From NCBI GenBank assembly GCA_031180665.1, contig JAPSLP010000010.1, forward strand, positions 62,001 to 126,000: 64,000 nt of DNA. Direction: 5' to 3'. The DNA is from Cupriavidus sp. (GTDB taxonomy: Bacteria > Pseudomonadota > Gammaproteobacteria > Burkholderiales > Burkholderiaceae). The position numbers and the translations under genes are program-made. Positions within the stretch are counted from its first letter, which is position 1, and each line of letters begins with the position of its first letter. Shown here in pieces: positions 1 through 8,960 of the stretch. The notes below the pieces were generated by a model. It saw only the letters and a program-made list of their open reading frames with translations. It was not told the DNA's origin and ran no database searches.

Positions 1-263
1 GGTGCGGCCTTGGCGACCTGCGTGGCGCCGATCACCGTGCCGGCTCCGGGCCTGTTCTCCACCACCACGGTTTGACCGAGCTTTTCGCCCAGGCCCACGG
101 CCAACAGACGGCCCAGCACGTCGGTTGCGCCACCCGCGGCAAAGGGCACCACCAGACGGATCGGACGTTCCGGATACGGCTGCGCCGCGGCCGGCGCCGT
201 GGCCAGTGCGGCGATCAAGCCGGTGCATGCAAGGAAGAAACGCTTCGGGGGCATTGCGGTCAT
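1..263 (-). CDS. Bug/TctC-family periplasmic solute receptor, N-terminal part
   Basis: Only the first 87 or so codons lie in the window; the gene runs off its left edge. The reverse strand reads a short signal peptide ([20 protein letters not shown]) followed by the family hallmark [19 protein letters not shown] and, further on, [21 protein letters not shown]. Bug proteins are periplasmic binding proteins that capture carboxylates or related small molecules, sometimes for a TctAB membrane partner. I took the ATG at 263; a second in-frame ATG three codons later is possible. No transporter membrane genes are visible nearby. It may belong to the same transcription unit as the amidase upstream on the same strand, about 100 bp away. 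Ligand unknown. Confidence 0.9.
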   Translation of the reverse strand, partial: MTAMPPKRFFLACTGLIAALATAPAAAQPYPERPIRLVVPFAAGGATDVLGRLLAVGLGEKLGQTVVVENRPGAGTVIGATQVAKAA

Positions 264-328
264 CAAGGGCACTCCTGCCAGCAGTGGTGAAGTTCGAAAT
301 CGGGCGACGGGCGGCGTTGTCGCGGTCG

Positions 329-365
329 GTGATGGCGCTGCGTGATGGCGCTCCGTGATGGCGCT
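329..365. repeat. 13-bp tandem repeat, 2.8 copies
   Basis: Three consecutive units of GTGATGGCGCT followed by GC or CC start at 329, 342 and 355. The last unit touches the stop codon of the amidase gene. It lies in the spacer between the amidase and the downstream Bug receptor gene. No function is evident; such units often vary in number by replication slippage. Confidence 0.8.
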
Positions 366-1846
366 CAGCCGAGCCAGGGACTGCGGACCCGCGAGAATCC
401 GCCCGCCTGGTCGTAGGCGTGGCCAAGTTGCAGCACGGCGGCATCGGTCTGCGCGGGGCCGATGATCTGAATGCCGGCGGGCAGGCCCTGCGGACCGAAG
501 CCGGCTGGCGCCGCCAGCGCCGGCAGGCCTGCCATCGTCGCCGGCACCACGGTCTGCATCCAGCGGTGATACGTGTCCATGTCGCGGCCGTCGATGGCGT
601 GCGGCCAGTCCCACTCGGCGTCGAACGGGAACACCTGCGCAGCCGGCAGCACCAGGTAGTCGTGCCGCTCGAACAGCTGGAGCAGCGCCTGATACCAGGC
701 GCTGCGCACGCACATCGCTTCGTACACGCGCGTGCTCGGCAGCGCCATGCCGCGCTCGATCTCCCATGCAGCCTCGGGCTTGAGCATGGCGCGCTTGGCA
801 GGGTCGTGCCACAGCGCGGCATTGGCGCCGGCCACCGAGAAGCTGCGCAGATCGATCCAGGCGTGCCACAGCTTCTCCAGATCGAATGCGGGCAGCGCGG
901 GCTCGACGGTGCAGCCCACCGCGCGGAAATGGTCCAGCGCGCGGGCGCAGGTATCGAGCAGGCCGGGATCGGTCGGCAGTTGGCCGCCCAGATCGCCCAG
1001 CCAGCCGATGCGTACGCCGCTCCAGTCGCGCTCGGGCGGCAGCGCAAAACCGCCCGGCGGCTCGCAGCGACGCGTCAGTGGCAGCCGCGGATCGAAGCCC
1101 GCCTGCACCGACAGCAGCATCGCCAGGTCCGGCACGTTACGGGCCATCGGACCGGCCACGCTGAATTGCTGGAAGAACACCTCGTCGGTCGGACCGTGCG
1201 GCACCAGCCCGAACGACGTGCGCAGCCCATACACGTGGTTGAACGCCGCCGGCGTGCGCAGCGATCCCATCATGTCCGAGCCGTCGGCCACCGGCAGCAT
1301 GCGCAGCGCAACGGCCACCGCCGCGCCGCCGCTGCTGCCGCCGGCCGAACGGGCCGGGTCGAAGGCGTTGCGCGTGGTGCCATAGACCGGGTTGTAGGTA
1401 TGGCCGCCCAGGCCGAATTCGGGCGAATTGGTGCGCCCGACAAACAGCGCGCCGGCCTTGCGCATGCGCTCGAAGATCGCGGCATCGGTCTGCGTGACCT
1501 GTCCGGCGAAGATCGGCGAGCCCTTGGTGGTCACCATGCCCGCCGCCGGGCTGATGTCCTTCGGCGCCTGCGGGAAGCCGTGCAAGGCGCCACGGCTTTG
1601 TCCCCGGGCCAGTTCGGCATCGCGCTCGGCCGCCTGTGCGCGCAACGGATCGCGCTCGAGCGGTGCGACGATGGCGTTGACGCGAGGATTGTGGCGGTCG
1701 ATCTGGTCGAAGAAGGCGTCGAGCACCTCGACGCACGAGACCTCGCGCGCATGGATGGCGCGGGACAGGGCGACGGCATCGAGTTCGACGATCGGGCTGG
1801 TGGGCTGGCCGGAAGGGGGCCTGGAAGGGGTCTGGTCGGGCGCCAT
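365..1846 (-). CDS. Amidase (amidase signature family)
   Basis: A 493-residue cytoplasmic hydrolase of the amidase signature family, which cleaves C-N amide bonds with a Ser-cisSer-Lys triad. The catalytic lysine is in the QAPKD segment near residue 98, and the serine-rich core [18 protein letters not shown] is present. Length fits bacterial amidases related to GatA. I chose the ATG at 1846 because GAAGGAGAC lies 11 bases upstream; longer readings would run into the divergent LysR gene. The context (divergent LysR regulator, Bug receptor gene downstream on the same strand) points to a catabolic amidase acting on an imported amide rather than to the Glu-tRNA amidotransferase, as no gatC or gatB is near. 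Substrate unknown. Confidence 0.9.
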   Translation of the reverse strand: MAPDQTPSRPPSGQPTSPIVELDAVALSRAIHAREVSCVEVLDAFFDQIDRHNPRVNAIVAPLERDPLRAQAAERDAELARGQSRGALHGFPQAPKDISPAAGMVTTKGSPIFAGQVTQTDAAIFERMRKAGALFVGRTNSPEFGLGGHTYNPVYGTTRNAFDPARSAGGSSGGAAVAVALRMLPVADGSDMMGSLRTPAAFNHVYGLRTSFGLVPHGPTDEVFFQQFSVAGPMARNVPDLAMLLSVQAGFDPRLPLTRRCEPPGGFALPPERDWSGVRIGWLGDLGGQLPTDPGLLDTCARALDHFRAVGCTVEPALPAFDLEKLWHAWIDLRSFSVAGANAALWHDPAKRAMLKPEAAWEIERGMALPSTRVYEAMCVRSAWYQALLQLFERHDYLVLPAAQVFPFDAEWDWPHAIDGRDMDTYHRWMQTVVPATMAGLPALAAPAGFGPQGLPAGIQIIGPAQTDAAVLQLGHAYDQAGGFSRVRSPWLG

Positions 1847-1929
1847 GGTCGGGGTGTCTCCTTCGTTGATGCGGAAAAGCATACGGGCGGGGCAGGGTTT
1901 CGCACAATCGACGATTATTTCAAATATCC

Positions 1930-1944
1930 TTGCGTAAAACGCAA
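1930..1944. promoter_or_regulatory. Candidate LysR operator in the amidase/LysR spacer
   Basis: TTGCGT-AAA-ACGCAA is a perfect 6-bp inverted repeat. It contains the T-N11-A pattern with dyad symmetry (T1931 to A1943) typical of LysR-type binding sites, and it lies in the divergent spacer 36 bp before the LysR start and 84 bp from the amidase start. Binding is inferred. Confidence 0.55.
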
Positions 1945-1979
1945 ACCAGAATGCGCCTTCGCGCCAGGGAGCCGGACCG

Positions 1980-2903
1980 ATGCTGTCGCACCGCCTGCAG
2001 GACACCGCGCTGCGCTATTTCCTCGAAGTGGTCCGCAGTGGCTCGCTGACCGAGGCCGCCCAGCGGCTCAATGTCACGGTATCGGCGGTCAGCCGCCAAG
2101 TGGCCGCGCTGGAAACGCTGCTGGGGGTGCCCCTGTTCGACCGCCGGCCGCGCGGCATGGTCGCGAGCGCGGCCGGAGAGGTGCTGGCTGCCTATGCGCT
2201 GCGCGGCGCCCTGGAGGCGGACCGTGTCGTCTCCGAGATCGCCGCGCTGCAAGGCCTGCGACGCGGCCGTGTGCGCATCGCCAGCTCGGCTGGCTTCGCC
2301 ATCGAATTCCTGCCCCGCTGCATCGCCGAATTCCGCGTGCGCTATCCCGGGCTGCATTTCCATGTCCGCGTGGCCTCGCCCGCCGATGTCACCGGCATCG
2401 TGCTGCATGGCGACGCCGACATCGGCATCACCTATAGCCGCGCCGCCGAGCAGGGCATCCGCGTCGAGCACCGCCAGAGCGCGCCCGTGATCGCCATCAT
2501 GCGGCCTGACCACCCACTGGCCCGCTTTCGCAGTGTGACGCTGGCGCAAATGCAGCCGTATCCGCTGGCGTTGCCGGAGGCGGACAACACGGTGCGCCAG
2601 CTGTTCGATATCGCCGCCGGCGAACGCGGCATCGTGTTCGAGCCGGTGCTGGTCACCAACCATTTCGAGACGCTGACCAGCTTCGTGCTGCACGGCGGAG
2701 GGTTGTCGATTTCCGGTGCGGTGACCGTTGGGGACCGCCTGCGCCGTGGGGAGCTGCACGCCGCGGTGATTCGGGAGCGGGGGATGAAGGGCAGGGCGAT
2801 CGAGTTGCAGACCTTGTCGGGGCGGACCTTGCCCGAGGGAGTGAGGGCGTTCCTGGCGTTTGTGCGGGAGAAGTTGGGGGCGGAGGCCGGGGCGATGGGA
2901 TAA
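1980..2903 (+). CDS. LysR-family transcriptional regulator
   Basis: A 307-residue regulator with the N-terminal winged helix-turn-helix of the LysR family (RYFLEVVRSGSLTEAAQRLN, then VSRQVAALETLLGVPLFDRR, roughly residues 12-60) and a periplasmic-binding-protein-like effector domain after it. It is transcribed divergently from the amidase gene with a 133-bp spacer carrying a perfect dyad, the usual arrangement for a LysR regulator controlling the neighbouring operon and itself. The effector is unknown but is probably related to the amidase substrate. The ATG at 1980 gives a normal family length and begins directly before the conserved N terminus. Confidence 0.92.
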   Translation: MLSHRLQDTALRYFLEVVRSGSLTEAAQRLNVTVSAVSRQVAALETLLGVPLFDRRPRGMVASAAGEVLAAYALRGALEADRVVSEIAALQGLRRGRVRIASSAGFAIEFLPRCIAEFRVRYPGLHFHVRVASPADVTGIVLHGDADIGITYSRAAEQGIRVEHRQSAPVIAIMRPDHPLARFRSVTLAQMQPYPLALPEADNTVRQLFDIAAGERGIVFEPVLVTNHFETLTSFVLHGGGLSISGAVTVGDRLRRGELHAAVIRERGMKGRAIELQTLSGRTLPEGVRAFLAFVREKLGAEAGAMG

Positions 2904-3060
2904 AGCAACCGCGCGCACGGTGGCATTGGAGCCCGCGTCGCTGTATTTGCCCTTTGCCGGAACGCCGCCGCCCCTCGTGACATCCATCCCATCAACGGAC
3001 CCGATTCTCCGCGCCGCCGGCGCATCCAGGTAGACGGGCCCTTTGACCGGAGTCGCGACC

Positions 3061-3600
3061 ATGAAACACCTGTTCATCGCCCTGTCCCTGTGCACCGCAA
3101 CAATCGCCTGGGCCCAGTCGCCCAACGACGCCCAGATCGCGGCCATCGTCGTCACAGCCAACCAGGTCGACATCGACGCCGGCGAACTGGCGCGAACGAA
3201 AGCGCAGTCCAAGGAAGTGAAGGAGTTCGCCGACCTGATGGTCACCGACCACGCCAGCGTCAACAAGTCCGCGATGGCCCTGGCGAAGAAGCTCGATCTC
3301 AAGCCCGAAGACAACCCGACCGCGCAGACCCTGAAGCGCGGAGGGGAAGCCAACATCGCCAAACTGAAGGGGCTCAAGGGCGATGCGTTCGATCGGGCCT
3401 ATGTCGATCAGGAGGTCGACTACCACCAGGCCGTGCTCAATGCCCTGGACAAGACCCTGGTGCCGAACGCGAGCAATGCCGAGTTGAAGGCTTTGCTGGT
3501 CAAGGTGCGGCCGGCGTTCGTCGCGCATCTGGAACATGCGAAGCAGCTGCAAGCCTCGCTGACCAAGAGCAAGAGCGCCAACAGGAACAAGAAGCCATGA
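3061..3600 (+). CDS. DUF4142 domain exported protein
   Basis: A 179-residue exported protein with a signal peptide (MKHLFIALSLCTATIAWA, cleavage before QSPND). The mature part matches the DUF4142 pattern: an all-helical domain with ANQVDIDAGELARTKAQSKE, FADLMVTDHASVNK near residues 55-70 and YVDQEVDYHQAVLNALD in the second half. Members are periplasmic or outer-membrane associated helical bundles of unknown biochemical role, often found with stress sigma factors. I preferred MKHLF over the upstream in-frame start at 3043 because it gives a standard signal peptide. It overlaps the next gene by ATGA, so the two are probably translationally coupled. First gene of a four-gene operon. Confidence 0.88.
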   Translation: MKHLFIALSLCTATIAWAQSPNDAQIAAIVVTANQVDIDAGELARTKAQSKEVKEFADLMVTDHASVNKSAMALAKKLDLKPEDNPTAQTLKRGGEANIAKLKGLKGDAFDRAYVDQEVDYHQAVLNALDKTLVPNASNAELKALLVKVRPAFVAHLEHAKQLQASLTKSKSANRNKKP

Positions 3601-3929
3601 GCGGGTATCGCGCGAGCGCCCTGGCGTCGCTGGTGCTGGCGGCGATGCTTGGGGGCACGCAAGCCGGTGCGGCGACCTATATTGTGACCATCGAGGGCAT
3701 GGAATTCCGCCCATCGACATTGGTGCTGCACCGCGGCGATCGCGTCGTCTGGGTCAATCGGGATCTCGTGCCGCATACCGCGACGGCGGCGGATGGCAGG
3801 CGCTTCGATTCCGGTCATATCGCGCCCGGTGCGTCATGGGAGCATGTGGTGCAGGGCGATGGATCGCTGCCCTATGTCTGCACGCTCCATCCGACCATGC
3901 AGGCGGTCCTGGAGATTCGCAAGCGATGA
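3597..3929 (+). CDS. Small exported cupredoxin (plastocyanin-like)
   Basis: A 110-residue protein with a signal peptide ending near TQAGAA and a single cupredoxin domain. The type I copper ligands can be seen: His in VPHTATA, then Cys, His and Met in YVCTLHPTM. Such proteins carry electrons or bind copper in the periplasm. The start overlaps the DUF4142 stop (ATGA at 3597) and its own stop overlaps the sigma factor start in the same way, so the three are made from one message. The reading is too short at the front for any other start. Partner and redox role are unknown; a link to the downstream oxidoreductase is possible. Confidence 0.9.
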   Translation: MSGYRASALASLVLAAMLGGTQAGAATYIVTIEGMEFRPSTLVLHRGDRVVWVNRDLVPHTATAADGRRFDSGHIAPGASWEHVVQGDGSLPYVCTLHPTMQAVLEIRKR

Positions 3930-4639
3930 TCCCTTCCAGTGAAACGACGCCCGCTGCCGGCCATCCTCACAACGAGGACCAGGAGCTTGCCCGGCGTATC
4001 GCGGCGGGCGATCGTTCGGCGTTCGAGCTGTTGATCCGGCGAAACAATCGCCGCTTGTATCGGCTGGCGCGTGCTGCGCTGCGCGACGATGCGGAGGCAG
4101 AAGATGCCTTGCAGGAGGCCTATCTGTCGGCCTATCGCGCGATCGGCGAATTCCGCGGCGACGCGGCGCTGGCGACCTGGCTGTCGCGGCTGGTACTGAA
4201 CCAATGCCTCGGTCGATTGCGACGCCACGCACGCCGCGAGAAGGTGATTCCGATGGTGGCTGCATCCGGGGATGACGCGATGGAGCACGACTTTCCCGCA
4301 CCCGACGACGATGCGCCCGACCGGGCGTTTGCACGTACCGAATTGCGCGCGCTGATCGAGCGTCAGCTGGACCGGTTGCCCAAGAGGTTCCGCCTGGTTT
4401 TCGTGATGCGCGAAGTCGAGGAAATGAGCGTGGAGGAGACCGCGCAGTGTCTCGATATTCCGGAGGCCACGGTCCGCAGCCGGCATTTCCGCGCGCGCAG
4501 TCTGCTGCGGGAAGCGCTCGCTCGCGAGATCGATCTTGCCGGCCGCGATCTGTACGAGTTCGGTGGCGTGCGCTGCGACCGCATCGTGCAAGGCGTGATG
4601 GCGCGTCTGGGCCGCGATAACGGCGGCAGCACCGCGTGA
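3926..4639 (+). CDS. ECF-type RNA polymerase sigma factor
   Basis: A 237-residue sigma-70 family factor of the extracytoplasmic function group. Region 2 is visible around residues 54-100 (EDALQEAYLSAYRAIGEFRG, then LATWLSRLVLNQCLGRLRR), and region 4 at about 148-200 (LDRLPKRFRLVFVMREVEEM, TAQCLDIPEATVRSRHFRAR). Region 3 is absent, as expected. A roughly 35-residue tail after region 4 (RDLYEFGGVRCDRIVQGVMA) includes a Cys. There is no transmembrane anti-sigma gene alongside, so control may come through the tail, transcription or another locus. Translational coupling to the cupredoxin (ATGA) places it with envelope proteins, consistent with a metal or oxidative stress response, which is inference. 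Confidence 0.92.
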   Translation: MIPSSETTPAAGHPHNEDQELARRIAAGDRSAFELLIRRNNRRLYRLARAALRDDAEAEDALQEAYLSAYRAIGEFRGDAALATWLSRLVLNQCLGRLRRHARREKVIPMVAASGDDAMEHDFPAPDDDAPDRAFARTELRALIERQLDRLPKRFRLVFVMREVEEMSVEETAQCLDIPEATVRSRHFRARSLLREALAREIDLAGRDLYEFGGVRCDRIVQGVMARLGRDNGGSTA

Positions 4640-4676
4640 ATGGCAGACCAACCGACGGCGCACAGGGGCCTTCCTC

Positions 4677-6185
4677 ATGACGATCTCACTCTGGCGCGGC
4701 ACCGCCAATCCCACAGGCTGGCCCTTGCTGGTCGAGGACATCCAGGCCGATATCGCGATCGTGGGTGGCGGCATGACCGGAGTCAGCCTGGCCTGGCGCC
4801 TGGTGCAAGCGGGCCGCAGTGTGGTGCTGCTGGAAGGCAATGCCCTGGGCGTCGGGGATACCGGCAATTCCACCGGCAATCTCTATGCGACCGTCAGCAG
4901 CGGCTTGCATGCTCTTCGGCAGAAGTGGGGCGACGAGGTGGTGCGGCAGGTCACGCAGTCGCGTGCGCAAGCGGTGGATTGGATCGAGGAGCACGTGCAT
5001 CGCCTCGGCGTCGATTGTGCCTTCCGGCGTTGCCCGTTGGTTCGCTATCCGGCCTCGGCCAATGCGCGCGACGGGATCGACGCGGAGTTCGAGGCCTCGC
5101 TGGCTGCGGGCCTGCCGATTCGCAGGGAAGGGACCTTGCCGCCGGGGTTGCCACAGGCGCACGGCGATGCGCTGGTGCTCGAACAGCAGGCCCAGTTCCA
5201 TCCGCTTGCCTACGTGCTGGCGCTGGCCCGGCATGCGGCCGACAATGGCTGCCGCATTTTCGAGCGCTCCCCGGTGATCGAGCTGGACCGCTCGCAACAG
5301 CTGCTGCGAACCGATCGCGGCAGCGTCAAGGCACAGCACATCGTGCTGGCCACGCATTCGCCAAGCGGCTTCCATCTGATGCAGGCCGGCATGGTGCCGC
5401 ATCGCGAGTACGGCTTGGCGGCGCCGTTGGCCGATCAGCCTTTCCCGGCCGGGATTTTCTACGCCGAGGGCAGCGAGCGCTTGTCGGTGCGCGGACTCGA
5501 CACCACGCAGGGCAACTACGTCGTCTGCGTCGGGCAGTCGGCCAAGACCGGTCAGCATGACGCCGCGGCCGCGATGGCCAGGCTCGAGGCATCGGCAAGC
5601 CAGCGCCTCGGCATGCAACAGATCGCCTTTCGCTGGTCGGCACAGAATTTCCCGTCGCCGGACGGGCTGCCCTATATCGGCAAGGACGCCTTCGGCAGCT
5701 ACATTGCCACCGGTTTCGCCACCGATGGCCTGACCTACGGCACGCTGGCCGCGGCCATCCTCGCGGACCAGATCCTTGGCGTCGACAACCGCTGGAGCGA
5801 GCTCTACAAGGCGACGCGCCTGACCGCCGTGAAGTCCGCAAAGGGCACCGCCGAGGAAGTGGTCAGCATGGGCAAGGCGCTGATCCAGGACTATCTGACG
5901 CGTCGCCAGCATGAGCAACTGCAGAATCTGGCGCCGGGCAGCGCCGCGATTGCCGAGCTGGAAGGCGAACGCGTCGCGGCTTATCGCGACCCCGCGGGGC
6001 GCCTGTTCGCGGTATCGCCCGTCTGCACGCATATGAAATGCATCGTGCATTGGAACGCGGTGGAGACGAGCTGGGACTGCCCATGCCACGGCAGCCGTTT
6101 CGCGCCGGACGGCAGCGTGCTGTCGGGCCCGGCGCTTGCGCCGCTGAGCGTCAGGCTCGTGCCGGATCAGGAAAGCGGTACCTGA
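4677..6185 (+). CDS. FAD-dependent oxidoreductase with C-terminal Rieske domain
   Basis: A 502-residue fusion. The N-terminal part is a D-amino-acid-oxidase-like FAD domain with the dinucleotide motif GGGMTG at 30-35 and a later NFPSPDGLPYIG segment typical of the family. The C-terminal 90 residues form a Rieske [2Fe-2S] domain with ligands C450, H452, C468 and H471 (CTH, then CPCH). The architecture is known (YhfW-like proteins), but the substrate has not been defined as far as I know. It is cytoplasmic, with no signal peptide. It begins 37 bp after the ECF sigma gene and is probably in the same operon, which suggests a redox stress role rather than amino acid catabolism. Confidence 0.9.
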   Translation: MTISLWRGTANPTGWPLLVEDIQADIAIVGGGMTGVSLAWRLVQAGRSVVLLEGNALGVGDTGNSTGNLYATVSSGLHALRQKWGDEVVRQVTQSRAQAVDWIEEHVHRLGVDCAFRRCPLVRYPASANARDGIDAEFEASLAAGLPIRREGTLPPGLPQAHGDALVLEQQAQFHPLAYVLALARHAADNGCRIFERSPVIELDRSQQLLRTDRGSVKAQHIVLATHSPSGFHLMQAGMVPHREYGLAAPLADQPFPAGIFYAEGSERLSVRGLDTTQGNYVVCVGQSAKTGQHDAAAAMARLEASASQRLGMQQIAFRWSAQNFPSPDGLPYIGKDAFGSYIATGFATDGLTYGTLAAAILADQILGVDNRWSELYKATRLTAVKSAKGTAEEVVSMGKALIQDYLTRRQHEQLQNLAPGSAAIAELEGERVAAYRDPAGRLFAVSPVCTHMKCIVHWNAVETSWDCPCHGSRFAPDGSVLSGPALAPLSVRLVPDQESGT

Positions 6186-6322
6186 GACGACGCGACGTCT
6201 CGATCGCGATCGGTTCTGCAGTGCGGAAAATGGCGGAAAACCCCAACGTGTCGCAGGCTGGAACAGCCACTAAGATGGACCGGCAGCAGCGGACTCCAAA
6301 AACAGCAGCCGGAGACATCAGC

Positions 6323-7321
6323 ATGGATCGACGACAGTTTCTCGGCGCGGCGGCCTGCGCCACCGCGACGCTCGCGGCAACCGGCTTGGCGCCAGGCGCA
6401 TGGGCCGCAGATTGGCCGGGCCGGCCGATTCGCCTGGTGGTCGCCTACCCCCCGGGCGGCGGCACCGACGTGGTCGCGCGTCTGTTCGCCGATTACTTCA
6501 CCAAGGTCATCAGCCAATCGGTCGTGGTCGAAAACAAGCCGGGCGGGGCCACCATCCCCGCCACGCAGGACGTGATTCGCGCGAAGAACGACGGCCACAC
6601 CTTGCTGGTCACGCTGGGCTCGTCGGCCACCTCGGGCGCTCACATCAACCGCGTACCTTATGACCCGCTGACGGATCTGACCGCATTGGCGGAGCTGGGC
6701 AAGGCGCCGGTCGTGATGGTGGCGAACAAGGACGCGCCCTTCTCCACGCTGAAGGAATTGATCGCCTGGTCCAAGGCCAATCCCGGCAAGCCGCTGCATT
6801 CCGCGTCGTACGGGCCGGGCACGTCGTCGCACTTCGGGCCCTTGCTGTTCAATCGGCTGTCCGGCACCCATATCGAGCCCGTGCTGTACAAGGGCTCGGC
6901 CCCGGCCACGCAAGACCTGGTCGGCGGCGTGGTGCCGCTGATGATCGACGGACTGACCACGGGCGTGCCGCTTTACCAGGCGGGCAAGACCAAGGTGCTG
7001 GCCACCACGATTCCGGAACGGTCCGAGCTCGCGCCCGGTGCGCCGACGTTCCGGGAACTGGGGTTTCCCGAGATGGAGCGGTTGAGCGGCTATTTCGCGC
7101 TGTTCGGCCCCAAGGCCATGCCGAAGGACACCGTCGAGGCGGTATCGGGCGCCGTGCGCAAGGTACTGGCCGATCCGGCCTATCACAAGCGCCTGGCGGG
7201 CGTTGGCGTACTGCCGCCGCAGGCCGTCACGCCGGAGGCCTTTGCCAGCCAGATCAAGACCGATCACGCGCGATGGGGCCAGTTCATCAAGGACATCGGC
7301 TTCAAGATCGACGGAACCTAG
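6323..7321 (+). CDS. Bug/TctC-family periplasmic solute receptor
   Basis: A 332-residue binding protein with a twin-arginine-type leader (MDRRQFLGAAACATATLAAT, cleavage near AWAAD). The mature protein starts with the family signature WPGRPIRLVVAYPPGGGTD, followed by VVVENKPGGATIPATQ. The ATG at 6323 is supported by GGAGA eight bases upstream. Tat-type leaders are a recurring variant in Bug proteins. No TctA or TctB genes are near, so it is an orphan receptor whose membrane partner, if any, is elsewhere. It stands alone between the oxidoreductase operon and the diguanylate cyclase. Ligand unknown; carboxylic acids are typical. Confidence 0.93.
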   Translation: MDRRQFLGAAACATATLAATGLAPGAWAADWPGRPIRLVVAYPPGGGTDVVARLFADYFTKVISQSVVVENKPGGATIPATQDVIRAKNDGHTLLVTLGSSATSGAHINRVPYDPLTDLTALAELGKAPVVMVANKDAPFSTLKELIAWSKANPGKPLHSASYGPGTSSHFGPLLFNRLSGTHIEPVLYKGSAPATQDLVGGVVPLMIDGLTTGVPLYQAGKTKVLATTIPERSELAPGAPTFRELGFPEMERLSGYFALFGPKAMPKDTVEAVSGAVRKVLADPAYHKRLAGVGVLPPQAVTPEAFASQIKTDHARWGQFIKDIGFKIDGT

Positions 7322-7456
7322 GCGGCCCCGCTATCGGGATTTCCCATCCGGGGCGTGGTGCCCTATGCTACGGGCTTTGCGTGTTTGCCCGGGCGGGGCC
7401 GGACCATCCGGTCCCGTCGCGGGCACCGCGCCAGCCTGGAATCTGGGGAATCCGCC

Positions 7457-8932
7457 TTGAAGGCCGAAAGCAGCGCGTCGTCCGTCGACGACTACCGAAA
7501 CCTGTTCGATCTCGCGCCAGTCTCGTTGTGGCTGGAGGACTATAGCGACCTGAAACGGCACCTCGATGGCCTGCGCGCCGCCGGCATCGTCGACCTGCGC
7601 GCCTACCTGCATGGCCATCCCGACGAGGTGGCCCGTTGTTCGTCGCTGATGCGCATCGTCAACGTCAACCGCCGCACGCTGGAGCTCTATCGCGCCCGGG
7701 ATCTCGCCGATCTGGTCGGAAACCTGGACAAGGTGTTCCGCGACGACATGTTCGAGCAGCATGTCGAGGAGCTGGTGGATCTGTGGGAAGGCCGCGGCGT
7801 CTTCGGCGGCCAATCGGTCAATTACACGCTCGATGGCCAGCGTCTCGATATCCAGCTGTCCGGCCGCGTGTTGCCCGGCCACGAGCAGCAATGGGACCGC
7901 GTGCTGCTGTCGATCGACGACGTCACGCAGCGCCAGCGTGCCGAGCGCGAGTTGCGCAACAGCCGGCAATACGCGCTCGGGCTGTTCGAGCATTCGCCGG
8001 TGTCGCTGTGGGTCGAGGACTTCAGCGCCGTCAAGGTGTTGCTCGACGAGGTGCGCGCCGCCGGCATTACCGATTTCCGTACCTTCCTGAACGTCCATCC
8101 CGATTTCATCGCGCGCTGCATGCAGGAGATCCGCGTGATCGACGTGAACCAGCAGACCTTGCTGATGTTCAGCGCCCCGTCCAAGCCGGTGCTGCTGTCC
8201 CGGCTGGGCGATGTGTTTCGCGACGACATGCAGCAGCACTTCGCCGAGCAGCTGGTCGACCTGTGGCACGAGAAGCTGTGGCAGCAGCGCGAGGTCGTCA
8301 ACTATGCGCTGGATGGCCGCCAGGTCGATGTGTACATGCAGTGGTCGGTGTTCCCCGGGCACGAGGCCGAATGGGACCAGGTGCTGGTGTCGCTGACCGA
8401 CATTACCGCACGCAAGAAGGCCGAGGCCTACGTCGAATTCCTCGGCAAGCACGACGTGCTGACCAAGCTGTACAACCGCGCGTACTACGAGGACGAGCTG
8501 GCCCGGCTCGGCCGCAAGGGACCGTGGCCGGTCAGCGTGATCGCGGTCGATCTGAACGGGCTCAAGCAGGTCAACGACAACCTCGGCCACGGCGATGGCG
8601 ACGCGCTGCTGCGCCGCGCCGGCGAGGTCCTGAAGAAGGCGGTCGGCGACACCTTCTGCATCGCACGCGTCGGCGGCGACGAATTCATGGTGCTGCTGCC
8701 GGACCGCGACGAGCATGCCACGGCCTCGATCGTCGCGCAGATCGAGCAGGTCGTCGAATTGAACAACCAGTTCTATCCGGGTGCGTCGCTGAACTTCGCG
8801 ATCGGCGCGGCCACCTGCCAGGTGGGCGAGCGCCTGACCGATGCGGTCAAGCAGGCCGATGCCCGCATGTACACGGCCAAGCGTGCGTACTACGAGAAGC
8901 TGCGGGCGGAGCGGGAGCGCCGCCACGGCTAA
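7457..8932 (+). CDS. Diguanylate cyclase with two PAS-like domains
   Basis: A 491-residue cytoplasmic GGDEF protein. Two tandem PAS-like repeats occupy about residues 10-310; both start with a near-identical stretch (LFDLAPVSLWLEDYSDLK and LFEHSPVSLWVEDFSAVK) and contain R-N/D-VNxxTL, so they arose by duplication. The C-terminal domain has an intact GGDEF at 406-410, so c-di-GMP synthesis is expected. The allosteric RxxD inhibitory site expected just before GGDEF is not seen. I chose the TTG at 7457 with GGGGA eight bases upstream; a GTG at 7355 would add 34 residues that do not look coding. No membrane segments. The signal sensed is unknown. Confidence 0.88.
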   Translation: MKAESSASSVDDYRNLFDLAPVSLWLEDYSDLKRHLDGLRAAGIVDLRAYLHGHPDEVARCSSLMRIVNVNRRTLELYRARDLADLVGNLDKVFRDDMFEQHVEELVDLWEGRGVFGGQSVNYTLDGQRLDIQLSGRVLPGHEQQWDRVLLSIDDVTQRQRAERELRNSRQYALGLFEHSPVSLWVEDFSAVKVLLDEVRAAGITDFRTFLNVHPDFIARCMQEIRVIDVNQQTLLMFSAPSKPVLLSRLGDVFRDDMQQHFAEQLVDLWHEKLWQQREVVNYALDGRQVDVYMQWSVFPGHEAEWDQVLVSLTDITARKKAEAYVEFLGKHDVLTKLYNRAYYEDELARLGRKGPWPVSVIAVDLNGLKQVNDNLGHGDGDALLRRAGEVLKKAVGDTFCIARVGGDEFMVLLPDRDEHATASIVAQIEQVVELNNQFYPGASLNFAIGAATCQVGERLTDAVKQADARMYTAKRAYYEKLRAERERRHG

Positions 8933-8960
8933 GCCGCACCGCCAGATCGCACAGCTCGGG

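Noticed and set aside
2959-2978. GGAAC followed by CGT upstream of the DUF4142 gene as an ECF sigma promoter.
   Set aside because: The spacer is about 12 bases instead of the usual 16-17, so I do not call it.
6201-6212. CGATCGCGATCG palindrome before the Bug receptor gene.
   Set aside because: A short self-complementary run of this kind is common in such GC-rich DNA, and nothing else marks it as a site.
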